Assembly: GCA_036571765.1 (NCBI GenBank)
Contig: BROE01000020.1
Coordinates: 6,811,140 to 6,875,139 of the forward strand
Direction of reading: 5' to 3'
Source of the DNA: Plecoglossus altivelis
Lineage: Eukaryota; Chordata; Actinopteri; Osmeriformes; Plecoglossidae
Length of the DNA stretch: 64,000 nt
Position 1 is the first letter of the stretch. Each line of letters begins with the position of its first letter. Below are positions 12,101 through 24,686 of the stretch, one piece after another. Under the pieces are notes generated by a model that was not told the origin of the DNA, made no database searches, and saw only the letters and a list, made by a program, of their open reading frames with translations. A program made the translations under genes and the position numbers.

Positions 12101-15100
12101 AGATATCATTCTGCTAGAAGGATGGCATATGATGCCATAAAAACAGAATCAAATTACAAAAGAGCAGGGGCTGCCCTTCATTCCTCCAGAAAGTTTGCCT
12201 GTCAAGTCTCTTCCGGCAGCGAGAAACAAACAGCAGGACACGAAAGACATTGTAGTAGTGCAGTTTGCTGGGGGGTTCAGAGGGAGGGCTGATGGGAGCT
12301 CACGGTGTTTGGAGCAGTTGCGCCAGAGTGGGCATCCCTGTCTTGCTGGCCTCGGTAGACAGGATGGATTGCAGCACGGAGACTGGAAGCAGAGAGGGTG
12401 GGGGGGGCGGGGGGGGGATACAAGGAAAAAGACATGAATCCTTCCCAGAACTGGGCAGTGACACCGTATTGCAGTGTGTTTGCAGGCCTCCAAATCTGAC
12501 CGGCCAGCTAGAAGGACATTCGGTACATGAAACTGTTGTACTGTTTTCAGCCATTAACATCAGTAGTCACTGCAAGGCTTTCTTCCCTGGTGTTTAGTGT
12601 GTCGTTACTATATCATGGCTCAAGTCACAGACACATACCCACTGATGTGGAAGGTGCAGGTGGATACAGGTCCAAAGGCACTGTGTCCGGAGGTCGGCCA
12701 TACGTCATTTCATACAGTAAGTGACCAAACGAGTAGACGTCGATGCTCTCTACGGTCTGAAGTCAAACACAAAGGCTTTGTTATGAGGTCAAAAGGGCAA
12801 AAAAACCGTCTTGTTAAAACCGATGGTAGGTATGACTAGAGTTCAACATCCAACAGGGTGCGTGCATGAATGTCATCGGTTCTTACGTTGATTTTCCTGA
12901 ACTGGGCTATATAGGGCCGGTAGTACGAGGGTAGGCCCAGAAGGCTGTTCTCTATATCCAGCAGCTTGCAGGTGTTGTCCTCTAACACCACATTGGAGGC
13001 GTGGAGATGACCATAATGGAAGCCCTTATCATGCAGAAACTTCAGGACCTACATTCGACACCAACAAAAACATAGTAGGGTTATGAGATGACATCCCTCT
13101 TCCAAAGTCCCATGAGCACCTGGAAATACTCTGCACAAAAGCGTTGATACACTCTCTTTTTTTAAATTAATAGTAGTTGTTGATTGAGACAGCCAGGTCC
13201 AGTGTAGTGTCACATGTTGGTGTCACACTAAACACAGACGCGTGGAACACTCATGGACGAGAGCTGCCTCAGCCTTCATCCTATAAGAAATCCACTCTTG
13301 TTGCCATGTCTAAGAGGGAGAGATGGTAGAGTATGCTACTGAGATAGAGGGAGGAGGGAGAGATGGTAGAGTATGCTACTGAGATAGAGGGGGGAGGGAG
13401 AGATGGTAGACTATGCTACTGAGATAGAGGGGGGAGGGAGAGATGGTAGAGTATGCTACTGAGATAGAGGGGGGAGGGAGAGATGGTAGAGTATGCTACT
13501 GAGACAGAGGGGGGGAGAGATGGTAGAGTATGCTAGTGAGACAGAGAGGGGGAGGGAGGCTACGCCACCATGAGAACAATAAACTATGTCAGGTTCACCT
13601 CCAGAATCTGTCGCCCGTATGTCCTGATCTGCTGTAGCTCCAGCCCCTGGATCTTCTTGGGGTTGCAGTACTTCTTCATGAAGGGCTCTTTGGGCTTCAC
13701 CTGAGGACGGGGCACACAGACACATCAAACACCCCTAATGCCGTGGAACATGTATCACATGCAAGTACTTATGTCTGTAGAGCACCAACACAAAGGGGGA
13801 AAAAAAGATAACTGCTGATTGTGAGCTCTGTCTCTGTTAATGAGAGAGTCCATGGAGGATGTACGCATTCCAAGTCTAACTACTCTTGTAGTCAGTCTAT
13901 ACAATGAGGTGCCTCACGCTTTTCTGACTTGGCAGTAAAAACCAAGCAGGTTAGCTATATTCAAACCTGTCGGCAACACGCCAAAGAAAGTTACCCGTTA
14001 ACTGGAAAACCCTGCTCAGCAAGGCTGGTATGTTGCTGAAACACAGGTCAAGGAGAGGCAGTGTGGTTACCTTGCATATGTGGTCTCTCAGAGTGCCTTT
14101 CTCACTGAACAGCCTGATGACCAGTGCTGAGGACTCACTGGTGCTGGCGAACGTCACTGGGTAGATGTACGGGTTCTAGAGAGGACAGACAAGATCGCAA
14201 CCATGAGGTCTGGTCTCAACTGCAGGACATGTACTTTACTTCCACCTCAGTTTGGATACTCCCAGTCAACCTTTAAGCCATATCTGGCCATTCTGTAAAG
14301 TGTGTCGTATTTGAATTAAAACGCATGCTAACCATCAGAGAATGTGAACTGACAGCAGATCGTTCAGGACACAAATAATCTCATTGTGGGCTGAGCGTTA
14401 CGTTGTTTTGTATCTGTGGGGCGATGGAGCAGTCATGGGACCCTAGGGTTTTTCCAGCCTGTTACACTCACGCATTAATCAGCTGCTTGAGGGTGAATTC
14501 AAGGGAGAGGCCTGAGAGAGGCTGAAGGCACAGAACCAGCCAATTCCAGCAACTTCATTCTGGTAGATAGGCCTGACTTAGACTATAAATATAGGCTACA
14601 GTCCAGTGGACTGGGACAATAGTGGTAGAGCAGTAGAAGCAAATGTCTTGGCAGAACAGGGATTGTCATTGGAATAACGTACATCGGCTAACTGAGAGAA
14701 GGTTGTTTAGTAGACTGTAATTGCCCCCCCCCCAGCCCACCCCATGCAACTAAGATGGAATGCGATCGATCAGACTATTCTGTCTCATGGGGGGTATGGT
14801 GTGGTGTGGTGTGGTGTGGTGTGGTGTGGTGCAGTGCGGTGTGGTGCAGTGCGGTGTGGTGCAGTGCGGTGTGGTGCAGTGCGGTGTGGTGCAGTGCGGT
14901 GTGGTGCAGTGCGGTGCAGTGTGTTGTGGTGCAGTGTGGTGTGGTGCAGTGTGGTGCGGTGCAGTGTGGTGCGGTGCAGTGTGGTGTGGTGCGGTGCAGT
15001 GCGGTGTCGGCAACAAGTGTGTTGTTCATCTTCACTGTGAGTGGTCGCTAACATTGCCAACACTAAGTCATGTAGGTGAACACTCATGAGGAGGGGTGCT

Positions 15101-17838
15101 TAACGTGCTCCTAAATGCAGATGGTACGCACTGCAAGTGTAGGGAGAAGCTTCATTGTAGACTGAAGATCTTTGTCTGACAGGAATTTATCCGGACCTAG
15201 GTCAACCTGTGGGACAGGGCGACAGAAAACCACACGTTTACACTCCGACGCTGAAGGCAAGATGAGGAACGCCACAAAATGCCACTTGACACTTACCCAA
15301 CTTAACACTTGGCGTTCCTTTGGTAGATCTTTGTTTTTGATAAGGAAATATTTCTTTCGTATCCTCCACCCTGAATATATAAACACGCTGTTATACAAAG
15401 GCAGGTTGGGTGACAAACGGGGGTGTGGACAACTGTCTGGGAAAGATCCAGAACGTAGATGGACCCTGTCACACTCAGGTAAAGACTTGACCTAATAGAA
15501 AGCAGCACGTTCCACTCAGACGTCATTTGATGAAGTACTATAACACTCAAAATGCTATTTGTCATATTTATCTCCTAATAGGCCATGACACAGAGAACTC
15601 GTGACCTGGGGGAAAGATTTCATTACATACGCTTGATCGTGACAAAAGAGTCTTATGTTCTGTCTTACCAATGTCTTTCAAAGGCTCCACAACCTCCCAC
15701 TTTGGGTCAGATCTGAAGAACATCGACACCTGCTGCAACGCGATTTCTGCAACAGGATGTGTGGTTGAGAGGAGCAATCGCTTAACAAACGATGCATCTA
15801 AAGAAGTCAATTTACACATCTACGCCACAATTTAAAGGAAGAAAATACTTCCTTTAAATTGTCATACGTTAATTTACCCATGGCTGGGTATTAGTGATAC
15901 AGACCTGTGTAGTTGGCAGAGTAGTTATTAGGATCCAGGAACTTTTTTACTAGTTCACAGCTGGAGAGCATGTGGTTCTGGGTAATGAAGTCTAGGTAGG
16001 CTTGGAGTCCCCTTTGCCTCTCTGCTATGAACTCTCTGTCCATGTTCCCTAACAGCTTCTTAGGCGGGAGGGGCAAGTTGAGGCCAGAGACCTGAGAGTT
16101 GGGGCAGAGAGAGAAAGTGGATGAGTAACAGAGCGGATATGTGTGTGTGTGTGTGTCTACGTTTAGAACTAGAGAGACACGTTGTAACAGAGAATTAACA
16201 TTGTAGAATCGGAGATTCTAACAATGAACTCCACAGGAAATGAGCTTGTAAAACCTCAGCAAAAAACAGAGCTTCCCCTGTAGAATGCAACTTAGGCATT
16301 TTGTTGCCAGGGAGGACAGTACGTCCATCATGGTGAACAGTAGAGCTCTTACCAGCAGACTGTTGTTCAGCATGTCAAAATCACTGTATCTACGAATGAC
16401 CTGTAATGAAAAGCAACAGTAAATAAGTGATGGGCATGATATGCAAAACCAAAACTCCCCAAACTAGTCGTTGATGTTTTCATAAGAAAACTGGTTCTCG
16501 TTTACCTGCCAACTGTTGTCTGATGAGACACCTCTTTGTATGCGAATTATGTATTCCTGGAAGAGGAACAGGCAGAAGCGATAACGTAGATAAACATTTA
16601 TGAATAATTTAGTGTTGTCTCTAACACTATTATTCCTGCTTACTTCCCGTCATGTGACTGGTCCATAATGGCTCATGATCAAACCCAACCTTCACTACTG
16701 CCCTTTGCTCATGGGCGTTGTTTCAACCAATAAAGAAGCTCAAACTGAGGACTCATGTTACTCCTACACCATGTTCCTCAAAGGTCCGTTTTAACTACAC
16801 TGTGTCACAGCATAGACACATTGTACACTCCTGTTGACCAACAAAAGGATGTGTGAAAGGACGGTAACTGAACCAAGCCACGACCTAAAGTCCAAAGTTC
16901 TGACTTAAGCTTCTTCAGATAATCCGGTCCTGGACCAGCTACAGGACTGAGGGAAGTGGAACATTACATGAGGTGTTTTTATAAGAAATCTAATCTGGGA
17001 ATTATTTCTCTTCTTCAAAGTACACACAGTAGGCCCTGTAGGTTAGACAAAATCATCAACGTCTATATTTCTAGTCTACCTCAGAGTCAAAGCAATCTTG
17101 ACTACGTGACCTGTGATATAATTTAGCTTGGCCCTTAGATATCTCTTGTTATTGATCACAGTCTCTACCCTACATGTATAGTCGTACAGTTAAATGTCTA
17201 AGGTATCATTTCACTGGCGTTTAAAGTTCCCTTGCCAGCTACTAGCTACGTTTATCGGACCGGTGATGAACAGCGTCACATGATAAGAACCAGCTGTAAT
17301 ACTGTCAAAACAGAGAGCTGCATTCAAGTTCAACTAGCAAATTAGCGAGCCACCACTAGCTTCTACCCAGCTACACATACAAAACATTTACACCATTCTT
17401 GCGGGGTGAATGCTGATGAGAAACAAATGTAACACGTTTTCAGCGTTTTATTAAACAAATCGTGAGTATCAAGTTGACATATGTTGGACGATTTAAAAGC
17501 TAGTTGGACTTCAAAGCATCCAAATGGCCTCTGCTAGCAGTAGCATGCTATTTTACATGACTGAGGGTCTGTTTGCTCACAGCAAAACTTGTGTCAACAA
17601 GACTGGCACGCTAGCTTACTGTTAGCTATACACATTCTCTTCAGATAGCGACTCGATAGTAAGGTGAGGCAGGTATTGACATTATGGAAAGTAACGGTAG
17701 CTTGCTTTTGCGCCCACCACCATTTCGCTCCCTTACCGTATGTGACTGTAAATTCTGGCTCGCTTCGATCACCGCGGTCAGAGCAACTGTATCATCCAAC
17801 AGTACCCTTCCTGGTAAGGGCTTCTCCAAAAACGCCAT
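9145..17838 (-). CDS. pxk: PXK, PX-domain pseudokinase (MONaKA)
   Basis: Eighteen coding exons join in phase to give 573 residues (human about 578): 17838-17737, 16556-16506, 16400-16353, 16091-15905, 15746-15669, 15370-15297, 15206-15132, 14175-14071, 13700-13599, 13048-12887, 12756-12639, 12382-12304, 11850-11802, 11654-11577, 11488-11402, 11059-10996, 10855-10796 and 9347-9145. The order is: N-terminus MAFLEKP; PX domain (IRRYSDFDMLNNS, LPLPPKKLLGNMDREFIAERQ); a kinase-like domain in which HRD is replaced by HLHASN and DFG by DIE, so catalysis is not expected; a basic KKRRK segment; Ser/Thr/Pro and polyproline stretches; and a C-terminal WH2-like actin-binding motif (ALLSSIQTFSKGKLRR). The family binds phosphoinositides on endosomes, promotes EGFR trafficking and modulates Na,K-ATPase. 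Start choice follows the conserved MAF N-terminus. Confidence 0.96.
11281..11371. repeat. Pyrimidine-rich duplicated tract in a pxk intron
   Basis: A nearly pure CT tract on the plus strand in which a segment with CCCCCTTCTCCCCTCC occurs twice. It lies between pxk exons 15 and 16 and reads as purine on the transcribed strand. Confidence 0.8.
13313..13556. repeat. 40-bp minisatellite in a pxk intron
   Basis: Six copies of a unit containing AGATGGTAGAGTATGCTACT start at 13321, 13361, 13401, 13441, 13481 and about 13518. The array ends about 40 bases from the pxk exon that ends at 13599. Confidence 0.9.
14794..15006. repeat. Pentanucleotide GGTGT/GCAGT/GCGGT satellite in a pxk intron
   Basis: About 40 tandem 5-base units, moving from pure GTGGT to mixed units such as GCAGTGCGGTGTGGT. 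A 5-base period with no stop keeps several frames open on both strands, so the apparent long Trp/Cys/Gly or His/Thr proteins here are artefacts of the repeat. Confidence 0.93.
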
Positions 17839-18200
17839 CCCGACATAGGTACAACCACAATGAGGCCGCACTTAAAAAATGACAGGCTGTGGTATTTAAA
17901 TTCGACTAAATGTGTAGTTGACTACGTAGCTTGATCTTCCAGTGATATCGGGAGCAGCACTGTGTCAGTGACAGGACGGACAGGCTGGATGGCTTCCGAC
18001 TCTCTCGTTCAACGTGGTTAATGAGGCTACGTAGAAACTCCCCGCCCTGAAGGTGGAGACATTCGACTACGAATTTTCAACCCATTTTTTAGGAAAGGAA
18101 ACCGAAACATAATAACTTATAACTTAGCAGGTTAATTACATCCTTATGTACTACATTGTTGAAAATAATCACAGAAATACGAAGGGTCCAAACAATTCCG
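17839..18200 (-). promoter_or_regulatory. pxk promoter and 5' leader region
   Basis: Sequence between the pxk ATG and the poly(A) signal of the upstream htd2 unit. The short spacing (about 360 bases) means the pxk promoter must be compact. No TATA-like box at a clear position is seen. Confidence 0.4.
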
Positions 18201-18206
18201 TTTATT
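18201..18206 (-). promoter_or_regulatory. Poly(A) signal of the rpp14/htd2 transcript
   Basis: AATAAA on the minus strand, about 370 bases after the htd2 stop codon. Confidence 0.55.
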
Positions 18207-18577
18207 TAACGTAGAAATACACTCGGTTCAACAGACTAAACTTGTGTAAGTGATGCTTCGGTGGGGGGGTTTTTGGTTCCAAAACGTAACCTCGTTAGTA
18301 TAATTGTATTACCTAGGTCTCTTACGCGCACACACACATCTCTAACCTCATCCCCGAAACATAACTCAGTTCACATCTCAATGGTTTTATCTGTGGACCT
18401 CCGTCCTGAATGGACCAAATCTAATAAAACATTCAAACATTGTCTGACGCCAATCTACTGATAGGTTTTCATGTTAAAATAGTTGGCGCACGCACACACC
18501 CCACACAAATGATTTTAATTATGAACATCTATTTAGAAAGTGCAACTGAAATAACCCAAATCCTTGTATCGCTCCTT

Positions 18578-19096
18578 TCACGGTGTTTGTTTGTCCTCTG
18601 GCATCATCACCATCACCTCTCCTTCCATGACTACTTTGTCTTTCACAGAGCAGGTGACAGCTATGAAGGCAAATGACATCTTGATCTTCTTCACCTCCGC
18701 CTCAGCCACGACCTCCTCTCCAATGTACAGAGGAGCGGGGAAACGTATCTCCTGATAGAGGAATATACAGCCTCGGCCAGGCATCTTCGTTCCCAGCACA
18801 GCTGATATGAGCCCGTTTATCAGCACGCCATGAACGATGGGAGTTTCGAAAGACGTGGTCCTGGCATACGCCGGGTCCAAGTGGAGCGGGTTAGTGTCTC
18901 CAGTCAGCTCAGCAAACACAGCCACATCTGTGGCGCTGAAGGCCTTGGTCAGCGAGGCCCGCTCGCCAACGTAGAGGTGACGGCTACCGAGGAAGCAGGC
19001 GAGGGGCTGGATGGATCCTCTGGCTCCAGCACAGCTGACGGACGAGCACAGCTGTTTGGATATGACATTTCTCAAAATACTGTGCGTTCTGTGCAT
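18578..19096 (-). CDS. htd2: HTD2, mitochondrial 3-hydroxyacyl-thioester dehydratase (second cistron with rpp14)
   Basis: A 172-residue single-exon frame. The N-terminus MHRTHSILRNVISKQ is basic and hydroxylated, fitting a mitochondrial presequence. The rest is a MaoC-like hot-dog domain with the R-hydratase signature GDTNPLHLD (residues 66-74, catalytic Asp67 and His72) followed by IVHGVLINGL. The enzyme dehydrates 3-hydroxyacyl-ACP in mitochondrial fatty acid synthesis (type II), supplying octanoyl for lipoic acid and longer acyl-ACP. The start chosen is the first ATG after the rpp14 stop codon, 38 bases downstream in the same exon. The length agrees with the human protein (168). Translation therefore depends on reinitiation, leaky scanning or an internal entry mechanism. 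Confidence 0.93.
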   Translation of the reverse strand: MHRTHSILRNVISKQLCSSVSCAGARGSIQPLACFLGSRHLYVGERASLTKAFSATDVAVFAELTGDTNPLHLDPAYARTTSFETPIVHGVLINGLISAVLGTKMPGRGCIFLYQEIRFPAPLYIGEEVVAEAEVKKIKMSFAFIAVTCSVKDKVVMEGEVMVMMPEDKQTP

Positions 19097-19134
19097 TCTG
19101 GTTCCTCTCCAAGTGTCCTTCTTTCCGCCCCGAT

Positions 19135-20357
19135 TCAAGCTGACAGGTCTAGTTCCCGACTGTTTCCAGACAGAGCTAGCAGAAAGGGAGACACCTGGGG
19201 AGACCAGTAGGACAATGTCAGTTACGCCTTTGATAGACCCCCCCACAAAAAAAACATTCATATTGTTGCATAACTGCCTCAATCATTCCTGTTGGCTCAT
19301 TCATGGTCACTTATTGTTAACTGTTGTCTACAGAACAATACTTTTAAAGATTGGAAATGGATCTATAGCAGCATTATTCCAGCCTACCTGAAGGACTCTG
19401 AAAGCACACCGTTCATTCTTATAGGATCCCACTAACGTCAGAGCGCTCCACAGCTTCACGAACCCGCTGAGAGACCAAGGGCCACAACAGTAAATGTAGT
19501 GTAAACATTTGAAAGACCACCAAAAAAAGATCAACTCCTTTAACTGCTGGTTTAGTAATTACCTGTTGTGAACGCGAAGCAAGGCAGTGAACGTCTTCTC
19601 GTCAAATTTCAACAGGTCAAAAGGTGATGCGGCCCCAACCTGCAGGCATGAGGAGCGTGTGCTGTATGAACATCGTTCCGGGCTTCAAGAGCAGATAGTT
19701 TTGATTACGGCGAAGTGTCGCGACAAGGGTTGAACACAATGCTACATTACCTCTCCGTACAAATCTCTGAGCGCTGTGACGATCAGCTGCTTCAGTTGGA
19801 TCGCACTGAGTCCGGTGCTTTCATTCTCCAATTCTCTAATAATAGATTGGTGGACAGCCAGGTGATCATGCTAGCCTTTGTTTTGAATGAACACAGATCT
19901 ACTACATGGACACACACGAGGTACTCGTCTGTGCCGGTGTTGACATATGTTGTTGCTACTGTAGCTCCAAAATATCCGGCTCATCCTAAACTTGTGCATA
20001 CGCAATCGCAGCATCTGCTGATTGCCAATTCTGAAAGGTAACAATGATAAGACACCGGCGTTTAACAACATCACACAGTAGTTCTAACTGCAAGGACGAG
20101 GGGCTGCATTGCAGCAAGGGTAGCATTGGTCGTCCGAAGCAAGAGTTCCTGACTGTACAGGTTATTGTCTTGGTCATGGAAGTTTGGAAAATAGCAATTT
20201 TTTTAACAGTTAACTATGTAAGTAAAGGACACAACATTTCAGATTACGGGATGATTAGAACTTACAAGGAGATCCTCATATAGTGGTATACTGATGCGTT
20301 TTTGTACACAACACGTTCGTAAGTTGCAGGTCCCTCCACTTTGCCAGCGCGTCGCAT
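19135..20357 (-). CDS. rpp14: RPP14, RNase P/MRP protein subunit p14
   Basis: Five coding exons, 20357-20266, 19835-19751, 19639-19563, 19466-19388 and 19194-19135, join in phase to give 130 residues (human 124). Landmarks are TYERVVYKN near the N-terminus, QLKQLIVTALRDLYGE, GFVKLWSALTLVGSYK and the C-terminal VSPFLLALSGNSREL. RPP14 is a small protein of nuclear RNase P, which matures tRNA 5' ends, and belongs to the Pop5/Rpp14 family. The last 60 coding bases share an exon with htd2, confirming the two-cistron mRNA. ATG 20355-20357 is preceded by an in-frame stop nearby and matches the family start. Confidence 0.92.
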
Positions 20358-20730
20358 TCTATACGGTTACAATCATGTCCCCTTGGCCTTGAAACAAACA
20401 AGTCGCAAATTTAGGTCGCTAGCGTTATTTTGCTAGTACAACCACTCAAGTCAGAACAGGGCTGTAGCTAGCTGACTGAGCTGGGTAAACCGTTACCTAT
20501 TTAACATTAATTGTGTAATAACTCATTTAAATACAGAACCTTAGATGTAGTTGGCCTTGTGTTTGCTAATACCACGTAAGACAAGCTATATCCGTCATAC
20601 ATGTGGGGTTAGGTATGCTAGCTAGCGAGATGATACCTAGGTAGTGAGACTATATTAGACTACTCGACGCCACAAAACTACACAACGAAATAAGTCTATC
20701 TGTACGGTTATACTCACCAATTACACAAAT
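20358..20730 (-). promoter_or_regulatory. rpp14/htd2 leader and first intron
   Basis: A probable acceptor (TTTCAAG|GCC) near 20388 opens the first coding exon, and a donor (ATTG|GTGAGT) at 20716-20718 ends a noncoding first exon lying above it. The promoter is expected around 20800-20950, a GC-richer stretch. Confidence 0.4.
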
Positions 20731-20949
20731 ATTCTGTCTTTGATATAATTCGCATTCAAATGTTAATGAGTGCCAGCAAGTTTGCCTGCTTCTTGACCCC
20801 CGCCCACGTGTTTGTTCCCCAGGTGCGCGTGCGCAAGAAAACTTGTAAACAAGGACACTGGAAAGCCTGTTTCGCCACCTAGCGGCGAAGTTGGACAAAA
20901 GCACCTCTTGCTTTCTGCCCACACCTTTCCACTGTTGTCATGATCGCTC

Positions 20950-21611
20950 TGTTACATCTGAGGCTGAAAACAGCCGAACTCACATTCAATTTGTGCTCGT
21001 AAAAAATACGAAATAAATGGACGACATGGAGATATAATTCTAAAAAGGATGTATTTCACTAATTATACACGGCAAGAATCAGTATGCATGTGAACTGACA
21101 TAAATTATTAAACAAAGAACTAGGAATATATTGACAAGGATAATATGTTTTGTGCATTGGTTGCCACTGCATAGGGCACAATAGAAATGTTCTATGGTAG
21201 TTCTATGTGCTAGTGCTTTATGTTAAGGTTTTCCTACACATGACACCAGAGGGAAAATATAAGTGCTTCATGAACTATTTTTTTCTACAATTGTTCTGAG
21301 GAGACATTTGTAAACTGGGTTCGGTAAAATGAAGAGTAAATGAATTCAAGTTTAAAATTGTTATATCTTGCAGTGTAACAGGGATGGAACACAAAACTCG
21401 GGTCAGTATCCATATGTACATGTATCCATAAAAATCCTTTGCTTGCCACAACGTTTACATTTGAAAACAGAAAAATAAGGTCAGTAGACAGTACGGTGGG
21501 CCGGATGATGCTGGTTTAGTCCCTGAGTCTGGACTGGATTACAAAAATATCCAACCTCGATTATTTACAAAGCTAATAACAGTATGTGTGCAGGGGTACG
21601 AGGAGAGTGCT
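20950..21611 (-). other. abhd6 3' UTR and intergenic region
   Basis: AT-rich sequence downstream of the abhd6 stop codon, before the rpp14 promoter. No canonical AATAAA on the minus strand was seen, so the transcript end is undefined. No gene is recognised. Confidence 0.35.
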
Positions 21612-24021
21612 TCAGGAGAGCTTCTTGCTTCTGCGTGTGCTGTGCTGAGAGCTCAGGTAGTCCATAATAAGCTGGGCAGTCTTGCGAGGACGCTCCATGA
21701 CAACAGAGTGACCACAGTTGTCCAGAAGGTCCACCTGGCAACCTGGAATGGCTTCTTTCAGCACTGTGGCACCTGATACGTCTACTACCTACCAAGACCA
21801 ACAGGAGTTATCAGATGCACAACTTAATAAAGGATTTGTATTGAAAACTCAGACATGTTGTTTATGATGATGCACTGGCCACTTGTCCATTTGTATTGTA
21901 CTTCTAAGGTGTAGAATGAAAAAAAGCAAATTAAATCAATTATTTCACTCTTCTGTTAAGAGTTGGCAATGCATCCTACCTGATCGTGTTTCCCCCAGAT
22001 AACCTGCACAGGCATCGTGATCAGGTGCATGTTCTTTTGTAAAGAATGTCGAGACTCCTCTCCCACGATCTCCATGAAAACTGAGGAGAGACAGAGGACA
22101 CCATTCCCTTCATGAATACTTCAGAAATATCCATTAGCACGCACACAAATCAAATCTGTTCCAAATAGGTCAAATGGAACATAAATATGACCATCAAGTT
22201 GATGGCCTGATTCTGTAACATTTAACTCGTGTATTTTTATAATCAGTCGTTCCAGTGGACCCACTGACCCTCTCGGTAGAAGTCATTGTGGGGGATCCGC
22301 ACATCCACCAGTCCCTGGAGGATCTGGGAGGAGAAAACAGAACAATAACAGCTGAGCTCTTCTCTTTTTTTACAGAACAGGAAATCAAGGTTTGCTTCAC
22401 GTCAACCTTCCCACAAGAGCAAATCCAGAGAGCAGCATACGGTCTGCACAGCTGATGCTCGTCCTGGGACAGAGGCACAGCAGGATGATGTCTTCCCAGA
22501 TAGATCAACTCTATGTGTCAATGACGACGGATTTTCAGGTCCTTTTTCACTGATTCCCAAAACCTCTCCCTCTGTGGATGTCCTCAGTACCTGCTGGGGG
22601 ATCTTGAAGCGGACGAAGGAGCAGAGCCTCAGCATCTCCTCCATCTCCTCCGGGGTGGAGGGGATGAGGGGGATGTCCTGGCTGTTCTGGTTCTTCTCCA
22701 ACTCGCGGAGACGGGCCACAAACCTGCTCTCGTTAGGGTACTCCAGACCTGGGGAGATGGCCACACAGTACTACCTTGTAGTTGTTCCTTGTCGGAAATT
22801 CGGCGTCAAACATCTTATTACAATACTAATCGCTTGACGACGTGTAGCACATATCCCAGCTTCATGTTGCTATTGATCATAAACTGTTGTCGCCCAAGCT
22901 TCCCTATAGTATCATGTGACTAGGATTCAGCCAGACCATTCGTTGGAAACGTGAACATTCACAAGCTTCCTTACCTGCCGGGCAGATGAGGGTGACGCTG
23001 CAGAGGTCCGCGGGGAAGCGGGCAGCGTACACTCCAGCCACGTTTCCACCCATGGACGTACCCACCAGGTGGAAAGGCCTCTTGCTAAGACGGACGCTCG
23101 CTACAAACTACTCAAGAAACAAAGTAGCATTTTGAATAGTCTGAGGAAGCTCCTACCTCATTACTTTCAGGTTAACAACACAGGTGAGGAACTATGCCTG
23201 GTGGAGGATCATTATGATGTACGGGAAGCTTTGTTTCAAGAACAGGAAGTGACGAGACGATAAAGGCGAGGCTCTTACCTGGCGGATTCTTTTGACCTGG
23301 CCTTCGATGGAGTAGTCTACCGCGCTGGTCCGTGTGGTCCCCTCGTGCCCTGGCATGTCCACACATACCAGGTGCACGTTCTTCGGGAGGAACTAAAGAG
23401 CAGATAATGCACAATAATCACAAAGTTCAAAACTCAGACATGTTGTTTATGATGATGCACTGGCCACTTGTCCAGTAGCATAGGACTGTGAAGTAGTGGC
23501 TGCACCTTAACAACAGACAGCCACATGTCCTTGTGGGCTGAGAAGCCATGCAGCATCAGTATGGAGGGCCGCCCGCCTCCTGGCTTCCCTCGGTGGGAGT
23601 AACAGAACCGATAACCTTCGTAGTCGGCGTAATCCACCTTAAGCCCCAGCCGCCTCCGCCAGTACCTAGGGCAGGACGAGAGAGAAGGAAGGCGGTTCAA
23701 CGGGGGGAAGCGCGGCCCTGAGCGCTCACAACACGGCGCTTCAAGTGAACTGCTGGTGCAGCATCTTTCCTGCTCTCCCTCCTCAGGCGCTGCTTGTGTG
23801 TGACGGACTCAGCTGAGCCTGTCGTGGAAGGGACCCCTCAGGCCACAGAGCAGGACGTGTTTCCATCATGATCCAAGCTGACCTTGAAGGAGTGAGTCAA
23901 GCTCCACCAGGTCCAGAGTCTCCTTAGAGACGGGAGCAGCGAGGATGTTTACTGCCTGGCTCTGCTTAGTCATGGTCCACCAGGCAGTTTGCGTAAGGTC
24001 GCACTGACTGTACACTGTCTG

Positions 24022-24062
<41 letters not shown>

Positions 24063-24429
24063 GTAGTCATTACCTTTAGCCCCAATGATAAGTCGGTGAA
24101 AAGGATAGGAAGTTAAAGTTCAACTTCCACGAGGTGTTTTCAATTCAGGCTCATTATGTTACAACACCGCACACTGACACAACAAAGCATTAACCTTCCA
24201 TTAACCTAATTCAGCCCTAATTCAAAGTACCCCACCAAAAAAACATTCAAGCATGTACAGTTTTGTTTTTGCTGTCGTCCTCGGCAACAACACGCTTGTT
24301 TTGCCCTTACCAGTAGTAAACTTTGATGAGGGCTGCTGGCCAGAGCAGGAAGGAAGCCACAAACGCCAGGATGGGGATGGCTAGAGTACTGCCAGCAAGG
24401 ACAAACATGTTCACTACATCCAGATCCAT
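21612..24429 (-). CDS. abhd6: ABHD6, membrane-anchored monoacylglycerol lipase
   Basis: Eight coding exons, 24429-24311, 23665-23506, 23392-23279, 23107-22975, 22748-22591, 22323-22269, 22080-21980 and 21788-21612, join in phase to give 338 residues (human 337). The N-terminus MDLDVVNMFVLAG leads into one membrane segment (about residues 9-35). It is followed by an alpha/beta hydrolase fold with the oxyanion motif MLHGFSAHKDMW, the nucleophile elbow GTSMGG (Ser149), Asp279 in GKHDQ and His307 in NCGHS. ABHD6 hydrolyses monoacylglycerols including 2-arachidonoylglycerol on the cytosolic face of membranes, and also BMP and lysophospholipids. All triad residues are present. The true last frame ends RRSKKLS at TGA 21612-21614; an overlapping frame that continues to 21565 is a shadow. 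Confidence 0.96.
24024..24064. repeat. (GT)n microsatellite in abhd6 intron 1 of the coding region
   Basis: About 18 uninterrupted GT units with one GC interruption near the end. Confidence 0.9.
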
Positions 24430-24686
24430 GGCTAGATGGTTAGATTCCCCTGCAACACACCACAGCAATGTCAGCAATAAAGAACCATGTAAAAGGATGG
24501 CGTGTCCAAGGCACAGCAACAGACTCGCAAAGAAGAGAAAAGGCTGAATCTTGCAATGCACCAAGAGACAGAGAGCTTGGTGATGACAACGCTTGCAGTC
24601 TTGGAATGCTGTCACAACTTATACAGTCAGTTCATAGCAGCCAAGACCACTCATGTGTGAGGGCCCTGAGGAAAACACCACTGCAG

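Noticed and set aside
14744..15089. Six overlapping frames of about 86-109 codons on both strands
   Set aside because: All are translations of the pentanucleotide satellite in a pxk intron.
21565..21801. 78-codon frame covering the abhd6 last exon
   Set aside because: It is a different frame; the conserved NCGHSVVMERP frame ends earlier at 21612.
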